39,763 nucleotides of DNA from positions 1 through 39,763 of the forward strand of contig JAGWWX010000009.1 in NCBI GenBank assembly GCA_018970215.1. The letters are read 5' to 3'. The notes beneath the pieces are model-generated. The model was not told the origin of the DNA and ran no database searches. It saw only the letters and a program-made list of their open reading frames with translations. Position numbers and translations under genes: made by a program. Positions 17,439 to 24,247 of the stretch are shown here, piece by piece (the first letter of the stretch is position 1; the number at the start of each line of letters is the position of its first letter). The stretch is from Acidobacteriota bacterium. Its GTDB lineage: Bacteria > Actinomycetota > Acidimicrobiia > Acidimicrobiales > RAAP-2.

Positions 17439-18506
17439 ATGTTCAAGCTGATTCCACGACGAAGTACCGACGTTCGCTACTTCCTTGATGATCCCGCCCG
17501 CGAGTTAGAGGGAGTACGGTCCGGCGGCCCGGGTCGCTTTCTTATTGGGGAGGGCGACCCCACGCACCGCGATGACGTGTCAGGAGTTCTACGGGGTACG
17601 AGCAAAAGCGAAGTGGTCGGTTATGACCTTGTCATCGCCGCCCCACGTCCGATTTCGGTACTCCTCGCGACGGAGCCCGATGATGTGGCGATAACCCTCG
17701 TACGTGCACACCAAGACGCGGTTCAGCGAGCTCTGTCGTATCTCCAGGAACGGGCCATTGTTGTGCGCGAGCGACACCAGGGTCGCGACGTGGAAGTCTC
17801 GGCCCCGCTCGACGCCGCCGTCGGCTTCACTCACGGCGTGAATCGCGCTGGTGAACCACACCTACACGATCATGTCCTTATTGGATCGACGTCTCGCACG
17901 GTTGGTCGGGCGTTCGATCGCCGTGTCGTGACGGCGCACCTTCCCACGGCGGATGCGCTGTATGTTGCAGATATTCGACACGCGATGACATCACACGGCA
18001 CGCCGATGTGGCGAACATTTGACGGTCGCATCCGGGTAGCGGGGGTCGACGAGGGAGTTCTAGGACTCTGGCCCGGTGTGGGTGGTCTCCGCGGTGAGAA
18101 ACGGGACTGGACCCGCGCCGCCTTGCGAGAGAAGTGGTCGTCGCAGCTGGCCGACGTTATTCCCATTCGATCCTATGAACCGCCAGAGATGAAGCGGTGG
18201 GTGAATGAACACTCACTGGGGGCTGAAATCGAACTTCGTCATTCGATTTCCCGACGACACCTTCTTGCGGCGTGGGCGCACGGCGCAACTTTTGGTGTCC
18301 CTATCGATACTTTGAACTCTCTCATGGCAACGTACTACCCGACGCTGGAGCATGACTTCGGTTTGGGTGAGTATCAGGTCGCACGTTCCGATGCGATTCC
18401 CTGGCGTCTGATTCGTGAGTATGGTCCTCGACCACTTGGCCTCGCCGACGCACGACTCTGGGTTCATCGAGTCCGAGAACGTGACGAGAGGTCGCGTTCT
18501 CGGTGA
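17439..18506 (+). CDS. Stand-alone MobF/TrwC-family relaxase domain protein
   Basis: Relaxases of this family nick a DNA strand at an origin site and stay covalently bound to its 5' end through a tyrosine. The 355 residues correspond to the TrwC relaxase domain. Candidate nucleophile is Tyr14 (DVRYFLDD). GYDLVIAAPRPISVLLA (61-77) contains the conserved Asp63, and the metal-binding histidine triad is intact as FTHGVN (His132) and PHLHDHVLI (His143, His145). The C-terminal SF1 helicase half of TrwC/TraI is missing; a short Arg-rich tail replaces it. It lies 22 bases after the WYL regulator and converges on the coupling-ATPase gene with a 43-base overlap. The active site looks functional; the DNA target is unknown. 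Confidence 0.85.
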   Translation: MFKLIPRRSTDVRYFLDDPARELEGVRSGGPGRFLIGEGDPTHRDDVSGVLRGTSKSEVVGYDLVIAAPRPISVLLATEPDDVAITLVRAHQDAVQRALSYLQERAIVVRERHQGRDVEVSAPLDAAVGFTHGVNRAGEPHLHDHVLIGSTSRTVGRAFDRRVVTAHLPTADALYVADIRHAMTSHGTPMWRTFDGRIRVAGVDEGVLGLWPGVGGLRGEKRDWTRAALREKWSSQLADVIPIRSYEPPEMKRWVNEHSLGAEIELRHSISRRHLLAAWAHGATFGVPIDTLNSLMATYYPTLEHDFGLGEYQVARSDAIPWRLIREYGPRPLGLADARLWVHRVRERDERSRSR

Positions 18507-19753
18507 TCGAGAAATCGGGGGTCACGGTGCGCCGGCGTGAGTTCAATCCAGCGAAGTTGGTTCGTCTCATCGATGCCAAGTCCAAACCCTTGTCGTCCCT
18601 TGGCGACTTGTGCAACTGTCATTACTGACTCGTGTGGTCGAGACCAATTGATGGATTGCGTGCGACCCCGCGGCGTGGTACTCCATGCCGCAATCTGCTC
18701 TCGATGCCGGCCACTGAGATCAGCAATCAATTGGAGGGTGTGTCGATCGGCGATCCCGGGGAGAATTACGGTCGTTGGGAAGAGCGACAGAAAGGCGTCG
18801 CCGCTAATCGGCCAACGTAATCGCGCTTGACTCAGATCCTGAAGACACGCCAACGTCGTGACCCCTTGACCGCCCCCCTCCGACACGATGCCGGCGAGGC
18901 CCGGCAGAGGGGCGACGTTGGCGAGCTCATCAAGTGCGAGTAGCAGCCGATGTGACTGCCGGGGGTCGTCGTAGGTCCGTTGCACGGCAGACTCGATGAG
19001 CCCGACGACGAGTGGAGCGCTGAGAGATTGTTGGCGACTTGGCGAAACAATGTGAATGTGGGAACGCTCGCTCAGCGCGCTTTCCATGTCCACCCTCGGT
19101 CGGCCTTCGAGTTGTCGAGCGGCGTCGGTCCGAAGTCCCGCGATAAGACCCGATGCCGACGACCAGATTCCCGAGAGTTCGCGTTGATCGGTCGTTAATA
19201 GCCCGTGCATCATTGCGACCGCGTGGTGGGAGTCGCCATAGTGGTGGCGCAGACATTCAAAGTGATCATGACCGCGACGACTTTCCACTGCGAGGGCGAA
19301 TGTGTGAAGTGAGTCACCACGCAGTGCGCTGGCGTGGGTCATAGCGGCGATCAGCGCACCGGATCGTTCATCCCAATGATCTTCGGATCGTCCACCTCGC
19401 AGTTGTCGCTTGGTGTCGGCCAGGCTCCGTGCAATGTGGAGGGCCCCGTCCCACGTCCTCGCGGTGTCGAGGAGTGAAAATCCAATTTTTATGATTCCCG
19501 GGAAGTCGGGAAGGGTTCCCGAGGGGTCGTACAGGAGTTGGGGCACATCGCGGCGTGCCTGAGCTACCGCGGCGAGGACGTCACCCTTGGTTGATGTCGT
19601 GATCACTGCAGTGTCGCTCATCAGGAGATTTGGAACAATAAACGATGATGTTTTCCCGCTGCGCGACGGCCCCAGAATGAGAACCGAGCGGCCGGGAGAT
19701 GTCCGTGCATCGCCCGTCGCTCCCCGACCGAGGTAGATCGAAAATTCTCTCAT
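18464..19753 (-). CDS. VirD4/TraG-type coupling ATPase lacking membrane anchors
   Basis: Type IV coupling proteins are hexameric ATPases that hand relaxase-DNA complexes to a secretion channel. From ATG 19753 (MREFSIYLGRG) the protein has 429 residues with Walker A GPSRSGKTS (28-36), STKGDVL, the actinobacterial signature DTARTWDGALHIARSL, HWDERSGALIAAMTHAS, Walker B LLLALDELANVAPLPGL and LACLQDLSQARLRW. The two N-terminal membrane spans of VirD4/TrwB are absent, and longer in-frame starts (19789, 19885) add none. The start is uncertain: no clear ribosome site precedes any candidate. It converges on the relaxase gene. No mating-pair-formation genes are nearby, so it may act with the relaxase inside the cell or with a distant channel. 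Confidence 0.82.
   Translation of the reverse strand: MREFSIYLGRGATGDARTSPGRSVLILGPSRSGKTSSFIVPNLLMSDTAVITTSTKGDVLAAVAQARRDVPQLLYDPSGTLPDFPGIIKIGFSLLDTARTWDGALHIARSLADTKRQLRGGRSEDHWDERSGALIAAMTHASALRGDSLHTFALAVESRRGHDHFECLRHHYGDSHHAVAMMHGLLTTDQRELSGIWSSASGLIAGLRTDAARQLEGRPRVDMESALSERSHIHIVSPSRQQSLSAPLVVGLIESAVQRTYDDPRQSHRLLLALDELANVAPLPGLAGIVSEGGGQGVTTLACLQDLSQARLRWPISGDAFLSLFPTTVILPGIADRHTLQLIADLSGRHREQIAAWSTTPRGRTQSINWSRPHESVMTVAQVAKGRQGFGLGIDETNQLRWIELTPAHRDPRFLDHRERDLSSRSRTR
18473..18503. repeat. 9-bp inverted repeat inside both 3' ends of the relaxase and coupling-ATPase genes
   Basis: CCGAGAACG (18473-18481) and CGTTCTCGG (18495-18503) are perfect inverted copies separated by 13 bases. 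The dyad falls in the 43-base overlap of two convergent genes and encodes the Arg/Ser-rich C-termini of both. It could be a two-way transcription end signal, although there is no T-tract, or a recognition site for the neighbouring relaxase. Confidence 0.5.
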
Positions 19754-19843
19754 AAGTACACATCGGTCGTTGCTCGAAATGCTTGACATACGGTCAAAAA
19801 AAGAGTCAACTTTATGTGTCCTTCTGCGGAGGAGGTGAACGGA

Positions 19844-19858
19844 GTGACACGCTCCTAA
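19844..19858 (+). CDS. Possible 4-codon leader ORF upstream of the histone-like gene
   Basis: GTG ACA CGC TCC TAA is preceded at ideal distance by GGAGGAGGTGA (19828-19838), among the best ribosome sites in the window. The same frame is open from ATG 19814, which would give 14 residues. The stop codon sits in the loop of the hairpin CACGCTC-CTAAAA-GAGCGTG. This is what a regulatory leader peptide would look like, but expression is unproven. Confidence 0.3.
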   Translation: MTRS

Positions 19859-19867
19859 AAGAGCGTG
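19848..19867 (+). promoter_or_regulatory. Hairpin in the histone-like gene leader
   Basis: CACGCTC and GAGCGTG form a perfect 7-bp stem with loop CTAAAA. Its 3' arm borders the segment (19864-19874) that can instead pair with 19946-19957, so the two structures may compete. No T-run follows, so it is not a standard terminator. Confidence 0.4.
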
Positions 19868-20032
19868 GACTTCGCTGCGACGCACTAGGACCGTGTACTG
19901 CGATTGGTCGCTTTACAGCCGCGAGGTTGGATTGCACATGGTCGAGTCCACGAAGTCAATGCGGGTCCGTTTGACCAAGTCGGTCGAACCCAGGTTCCAC
20001 GTTGATTCAACGTTGAGTCCCAAGGAGGGAAC

Positions 20033-20287
20033 GTGGCTGCTGCTACGAAGAAGAAGGCTGCCCCTAAGAAGGCTGCCAAGAAGACGGCTAAGAAGGCCGT
20101 GAAGAAGGCTGCCCCTAAGAAGGCTGCGAAGAAGACGGCTAAGAAGGCCGCCAAGAAGGCTGCACCGAAGAAGGCTGCTAAGAAGGCTGCTAAGAAGACG
20201 GTGAAGAAGGCTGCGAAGAAGGCTGCTCCTAAGAAGGCCGCCAAGAAGACAGCCCGCAAGGCCACGAAGAAGGCTGCTAAGAAGTAG
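20033..20287 (+). CDS. Lys/Ala-repeat histone H1-like DNA-binding protein
   Basis: 84 residues, GTG start with AAGGAGG at good distance. After VAAATKKK the whole protein consists of repeats of the type APKKAAKKTAKKA, with over 40 percent lysine and no acidic residue. This matches the C-terminal tails of actinobacterial HupB/HU and eukaryotic or chlamydial H1-like proteins but lacks the HU body, so it should bind DNA or RNA non-specifically as a disordered polycation. Lysines are almost always AAG, and the DNA shows matching internal direct repeats prone to length change. A strong terminator follows. It borders the relaxase/coupling-ATPase genes and may compact or protect DNA; that link is inferred. 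Confidence 0.85.
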   Translation: MAAATKKKAAPKKAAKKTAKKAVKKAAPKKAAKKTAKKAAKKAAPKKAAKKAAKKTVKKAAKKAAPKKAAKKTARKATKKAAKK

Positions 20288-20316
20288 TTTCTTCGAATTT
20301 CCTTTCGGAAATCATC

Positions 20317-20344
20317 AACCCGGGGACTGCAAAGTCCCCGGGTT
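20317..20344 (+). terminator. Strong hairpin terminator after the histone-like gene
   Basis: AACCCGGGGACT and its exact complement form a perfect 12-bp stem with a GCAA tetraloop, followed by GTTTCGTT. It is the most stable simple hairpin noticed in the window. It lies between the convergent histone-like gene and cofC and probably ends both transcripts, since the AA/TT ends make it work in either direction. Confidence 0.85.
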
Positions 20345-20353
20345 GTTTCGTTG

Positions 20354-20905
20354 TCACCGGTCGAGATCGGAAACTTCGTCGATGTCGTACGCCCACGGAG
20401 AATCTTTCACAATGGTGCAGGGCAGGTGGAGTCGTGACGCTTCTTCCCGGTGGAGTTGGAGTGAATGTGGACCGTAACGAAACGTAAAGTCCAGGCCACT
20501 CGGGAGCACGAGGACATTTGTCCCGACACCGTGATGGTCGCTGTACAGGGTGATGCCGTCGTCCGCGACAAAGCTGCCGAGGCCGTGCGGCTGGGCTAAG
20601 TCGCCGTGCGTGATCACGGCTCGAACCTCTCGCTCTCTCAGCGATTCGTACGCTTCCTGGACCGCAACATTGAGCCCCGGCGCACTCGGTCGAAAGATCT
20701 CAACACCTAGCGCATTTGCCCAGTCAGCGACGGCGTCGTCGTCCGTGACCACCAGGGTGTGCCGGGGGCGTGCCGCGGACACGACTCCCGTCGCGAGGGT
20801 CTGGGCGAGCGCGGTCGCAGCTTCGGAGCCCAAATGTGTTCGGAGGCGTCCCTTAGCCACCGTGAATGACTTGAGAGGGACGATTACCATCCACTCTGGC
20901 GTCAT
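20354..20905 (-). CDS. cofC: 2-phospho-L-lactate/phosphoenolpyruvate guanylyltransferase (CofC/FbiD)
   Basis: Makes the GPPL or enolpyruvyl-diphospho-guanosine intermediate of coenzyme F420 synthesis from GTP and phospholactate or PEP (in actinobacteria usually PEP, as FbiD). The 183-residue nucleotidyltransferase shows IVPLKSFTVAKGRL (8-21), VTDDDAVADWANALG, THGDLAQPHGLG (the usual HGDLP motif), SDHHGVGTNVLVL, FTFRYGPHSLQLHREEA and the final DIDEVSDLD. No fbiA, fbiB or fbiC are in the window. Its ATG overlaps the alpha-mannosidase stop by 4 bases, so the two are co-translated although no functional link is known. Confidence 0.9.
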   Translation of the reverse strand: MTPEWMVIVPLKSFTVAKGRLRTHLGSEAATALAQTLATGVVSAARPRHTLVVTDDDAVADWANALGVEIFRPSAPGLNVAVQEAYESLREREVRAVITHGDLAQPHGLGSFVADDGITLYSDHHGVGTNVLVLPSGLDFTFRYGPHSLQLHREEASRLHLPCTIVKDSPWAYDIDEVSDLDR

Positions 20906-23553
20906 TGGGTGACGTCGGTGAGTACGAAGGTACAGATCTCAAACGGCTGCAGATTAAACGAACCCTCAAAATGCCTCACCGCCTGGCCCCGTAAGTCAAC
21001 GATCCAACCACGCTGGTCGGGCAGCTGTACCGACGTGGGCTCGGGCGTCGGGTTGAACACCCTGACCTCGAGTTGTCCGCCTACGCGCCGGACGGCTGAG
21101 ACCACGGCGCCCGCAATCTCGAGGGCGGTACCTTCGGCCTTTCGGTTGCCACCGCCGTTTGAGGCCACGCTATCGAACGGTGCCAGGACATGATCGGCCA
21201 ATGTGTATGGGTCGACTGGATCGACGGTGAGTGCGTAGTGAAGTTCGAGAGGACGCCCCAGCATCTGCAGTCCCTCGACGGGTGTGAGGGGACCGGCCGG
21301 AAGTGGTCGGAGCGCCATGCCGATCCTCGACAACATTCCCGTCGCTCGCAAGAGCGTCAGCGCCATGGCGTGAGCGTGGCCGTCGACCACGTTGACTAAC
21401 TCGTACTCATTGATACCTTCGTGCACCACCGTAAGACCACCGGCTGCGACAAATCGGCGAGAGGGAAAGGTGGGAAGTCCAAACTCCTCCGAGCGTCCTT
21501 CGGCGGTCAGTCCGCGTGTGACGGTCGTGAAAGCGCACTCGGCGGTCGAGGTCGCGGCAGGACGCGGTAACGGCAGTAGGACACGGAGTCGGTGGTCACG
21601 TGCCACATTTGTGAATGAGGTTGTCACAAATACTGTGGCATCGTTGGCACGAAGTTCGACAGTCGTGACAACCTGTTGCGTAATGGAACCGGTACGAACG
21701 TGGGAGTCCTCATCAATGTGCGATGGAATCTCATAAGTCGATTCGATGCGTAGTGAACTCGTGAGGGGGCCGTCAGATAGTGGGGTGACCGCGACAGAGA
21801 CCGGTGCGGCGACAACCGAGTCGCCCCTGGGTGGCGAATAGTTATAGGAATCGCCTAGGTCTCCCTCATCAACGAGTTGTCCGTATCCCGCGAGTCCGTT
21901 GACAGAGAACGTTCCCGTCGTGGAGTCGACTGCGATGGAGACCAGGCCATTTCGCAGGGTGTAGCCATCTCGAACCACGGGATGCGAGGGCGTGATTGGC
22001 GCGAACGGCTTCCACCCAAATCCTGGGACGTCCACCACATGACCCACGACGCGCCGGATCGCTGGTTGGACGAGGGAAAGTTCAATCTGAAGGTCCGGGT
22101 TTGCCCCCATTTTGCTGAGGAGTTCTTGACGAACTGTGGCGAGGTCAACACCTAGCTTCTCTCTCGGCCCCACATGGACGACGAGTTGCGCGACTGAATT
22201 GTCGCCACCCAAACTCACCTCGTGAACCCATGCCGTATCGTCGATGCGATTGTCTTGCACGACCGAAAGAATCGTGTTCATGCCGTCGACGTCCAGGGTC
22301 ATCGCGTCAGGCAGCGTGGTGCGTTCCGCAACAACCTGCATCCGTGCGGGATCAAACTCAGACTCGTCAACGATGGCTTCGACCAATCCCGATCGTGGTG
22401 CAGCGCTGGGATTGACGACGTAGACACCCCCTTCTGCGAAGGACCCCGCCAGCGATGAGAGCGCACGATCGGCGAGCCCGACCGAAATTGCGCGTGCCTC
22501 ATTAAAGCGGTGCAAGACGGCGTCGACCGTCTCATCGACGGAGCAGGCGCAAATCGAGTCGTGCGCGGCATTACGGATGACTTCACGCCACGCCACGCGA
22601 AGTAGTGCATCGGGATATTTCGCCGCCGGCACAAAGAGTGCCGAATACGGTTCGGCTCGACGTTCAAGATGGCGTTCGACGAGCGCCGTCGCTTTTTTGA
22701 CGTCAATGCGGTTTGAAAGAACACCCATCAAGATGTTGGATCGATACCCCGAACGGAGCTCACCCCGCCAGGTTTCAAGCCCTTCTCGGGGCGCTCGAGC
22801 AATGTGCTCCGCGAGCGACGTCACCACAAAGTGGAAGTCATCTTGAATCTCATTGGCTTCGGTGAGCACTCTGCCCAGATGCGCCTGGGGCATGAGGTGG
22901 TCAGATCCATTCATAAATAGAAGATCACCAAGGAGAAATTCGCCAATGTCATTGATGTGATCTGCTACTCGTCGAACGAGAGCCTTCGCGTCGTCGGGGA
23001 GCGAGGCGCCATTCCCGTATCCGGTGACCAAGTACTCGGCACGTACGCTCGAACCGTTGGGTGCGACCCAGTTGAATCCGGATTTCGTGACGGCGCTGGG
23101 TACGCCTCGCCACAGGACGGTGTCGGCAAACCCGGCCAATTGAAGAATCTGCGGCATCTGCGCAATGTGGCCGAACATGTCGGGTAGATACCCCACACTC
23201 GTGACACCACCGAATGCCGCGCCCTTTTCCATACCGAGTTGCAAGTCACGAATGATGGTCTCACCGGTAACGAGAAACTCGTCAACGAGGATGTACCACG
23301 GACCCATGGCAACTCGCCCCGACGCGGCGAGTCGGCGAAGTCGGTCCTCCATTTCGGGACGAACTTCTAAATAGTCATCGACCACGGCCATCTGTCCGTC
23401 GAGGAGATAGCGAGCGTACGACGGATCACTTTCCAAGAGAGGGATGAGATGGTCGAGCAGATCGACGAGTTTCAGGCGAAATGTCTGGAAGGGCTCGTAC
23501 CACTCACGGTCCCAGTGGGTGTGCGGAACAACATTGATTTGGCGGGCGCTCAT
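20902..23553 (-). CDS. GH38 family alpha-mannosidase
   Basis: Retaining alpha-mannosidase, 883 residues. The zinc-site opening NVVPHTHWDREWYEPFQTFR (7-26) gives His11/His13 and Asp15. The catalytic nucleophile is Asp125 in GYLPDMFGHIAQMPQIL. RGVPSAVTKSGFNW and SDHLMPQ continue the substrate cleft. The middle three-helix domain (CACSVDETVDAVLHRFNEA) and C-terminal beta domains follow. No signal peptide, so it is probably cytoplasmic and acts on imported or internal mannosides. The start ATG 23553 lies 6 bases after a TAGAGT box. It leads a two-gene unit with cofC; no transporter or other glycosidase is adjacent. Confidence 0.93.
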   Translation of the reverse strand: MSARQINVVPHTHWDREWYEPFQTFRLKLVDLLDHLIPLLESDPSYARYLLDGQMAVVDDYLEVRPEMEDRLRRLAASGRVAMGPWYILVDEFLVTGETIIRDLQLGMEKGAAFGGVTSVGYLPDMFGHIAQMPQILQLAGFADTVLWRGVPSAVTKSGFNWVAPNGSSVRAEYLVTGYGNGASLPDDAKALVRRVADHINDIGEFLLGDLLFMNGSDHLMPQAHLGRVLTEANEIQDDFHFVVTSLAEHIARAPREGLETWRGELRSGYRSNILMGVLSNRIDVKKATALVERHLERRAEPYSALFVPAAKYPDALLRVAWREVIRNAAHDSICACSVDETVDAVLHRFNEARAISVGLADRALSSLAGSFAEGGVYVVNPSAAPRSGLVEAIVDESEFDPARMQVVAERTTLPDAMTLDVDGMNTILSVVQDNRIDDTAWVHEVSLGGDNSVAQLVVHVGPREKLGVDLATVRQELLSKMGANPDLQIELSLVQPAIRRVVGHVVDVPGFGWKPFAPITPSHPVVRDGYTLRNGLVSIAVDSTTGTFSVNGLAGYGQLVDEGDLGDSYNYSPPRGDSVVAAPVSVAVTPLSDGPLTSSLRIESTYEIPSHIDEDSHVRTGSITQQVVTTVELRANDATVFVTTSFTNVARDHRLRVLLPLPRPAATSTAECAFTTVTRGLTAEGRSEEFGLPTFPSRRFVAAGGLTVVHEGINEYELVNVVDGHAHAMALTLLRATGMLSRIGMALRPLPAGPLTPVEGLQMLGRPLELHYALTVDPVDPYTLADHVLAPFDSVASNGGGNRKAEGTALEIAGAVVSAVRRVGGQLEVRVFNPTPEPTSVQLPDQRGWIVDLRGQAVRHFEGSFNLQPFEICTFVLTDVTQ

Positions 23554-23559
23554 GTGCCA

Positions 23560-23565
23560 ACTCTA
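23560..23565 (-). promoter_or_regulatory. -10 box of the alpha-mannosidase gene; leaderless-type start
   Basis: TAGAGT on the minus strand, 6 bases before ATG 23553. Shares a 43-base divergent region with the rnhB promoter. Confidence 0.5.
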
Positions 23566-23584
23566 TTGCTCGATATGCGGTATC

Positions 23585-23590
23585 TATCGT
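23585..23590 (+). promoter_or_regulatory. -10 box of rnhB; leaderless-type start
   Basis: TATCGT, 6 bases before GTG 23597. This box decides the start, because the open frame extends upstream into the divergent mannosidase gene. Confidence 0.5.
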
Positions 23591-23596
23591 GAGAGT

Positions 23597-24247
23597 GTGA
23601 CTCAAGGTCCAACACTCGCCCTCGAACAACCGTGGCTCCTCCGTGGGCCCGTCGCCGGCGTTGACGAAGTGGGGCGAGGAGCTCTCGCCGGTCCGGTGAT
23701 GGTCGGAGTGGCCGTGTTGTCGCGCGACAAAGATGTACCGAACGGCCTGCGCGATTCGAAACAGTTATCCGAAATTCGCCGCGAGGAACTTGAGCCGACA
23801 CTGCATCGCTGGGTCGACTCGTGGGCCGTGGGCGAGGCGTCGAATGAAGAGATTGATGCATGGGGGATTCGCCTGGCGCTGGCGGTGGCGATAGAGAGAG
23901 CCCTCGGGCAGCTCACGGTGGAGCCGCAGCATCTCTTCATTGACGGTCCCCTCAATCTGCTTGCTGTGGCTCGTGATACCCCGTTGGGTGTAACGCCGCC
24001 ACCTCCCGCCCGCCCACAGGACATTCCCGTCACCATGGTCACCAAGGGCGATCAGCGCTGTGCGACCATCGCCGCCGCGGCCGTCATTGCCAAAGTGGCT
24101 CGCGATCGTCTGATGGCGCAACTGTCTGAGGAGTACCCGGACTACGGGTGGGCGCTCAACAAGGGTTACGGGACACCCAGCCATCGAACGGCAATTCACA
24201 CGGTTGGAGTGTCGCCACTCCACCGTCAATCGTGGAAGTTGCTCTAG
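23597..24247 (+). CDS. rnhB: Ribonuclease HII
   Basis: Removes ribonucleotides and RNA primers from RNA-DNA hybrids. From GTG 23597 the protein has 216 residues. The catalytic DEDD set is visible: VAGVDEVGRGALAGP (Asp-Glu), HLFIDGPLNLL (Asp), and KGDQRCATIAAAAVIAKVARD with the second pair of acidic residues. The C-terminal GYGTPSHRTAIHTVGVSPLHRQSW is the typical RNase HII ending. Its stop shares a 4-base CTAG overlap with the stop of the convergent solute-binding protein gene. Confidence 0.96.
   Translation: MTQGPTLALEQPWLLRGPVAGVDEVGRGALAGPVMVGVAVLSRDKDVPNGLRDSKQLSEIRREELEPTLHRWVDSWAVGEASNEEIDAWGIRLALAVAIERALGQLTVEPQHLFIDGPLNLLAVARDTPLGVTPPPPARPQDIPVTMVTKGDQRCATIAAAAVIAKVARDRLMAQLSEEYPDYGWALNKGYGTPSHRTAIHTVGVSPLHRQSWKLL

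Larger units (their letters stand above)
19754..20032 (+). promoter_or_regulatory. Leader/intergenic region upstream of the histone-like gene
   Basis: A 279-base stretch without a convincing long gene. TTGAC-ATACG-GTCAA (19783-19797) and another GTCAA (19805-19809) form clustered repeats near the coupling-ATPase start and could be an operator. Downstream on the plus strand lie a mini-ORF with a strong ribosome site, a hairpin at 19848-19867, and segments 19864-19874 and 19946-19957 that can pair in two mutually exclusive ways (CGTGGAC/GTCCACG or GACTTCG/CGAAGTC). CGTTGA-T-TCAACG (20000-20012) is a palindrome just before the ribosome site AAGGAGG of the histone-like gene. The promoter itself is not clear. 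Confidence 0.4.

Noticed and set aside
19886-20032. tRNA gene in the leader of the histone-like gene
   Set aside because: A GGTTCGACC-like string exists on the minus strand, but no T-stem, acceptor stem or anticodon arm can be formed around it.
15443-20287. Intact integrative conjugative element
   Set aside because: No integrase, VirB4, channel genes, replication gene or flanking direct repeats; neighbouring genes are housekeeping.
20033-20287. CRISPR-like or tandem repeat array
   Set aside because: The periodicity is codon-level (Lys and Ala codons in an open frame with ribosome site and terminator), with no spacers.
23444-23596. Longer N-terminus for rnhB
   Set aside because: It would run through the divergent mannosidase start and both promoters; GTG 23597 fits the family and the -10 box.
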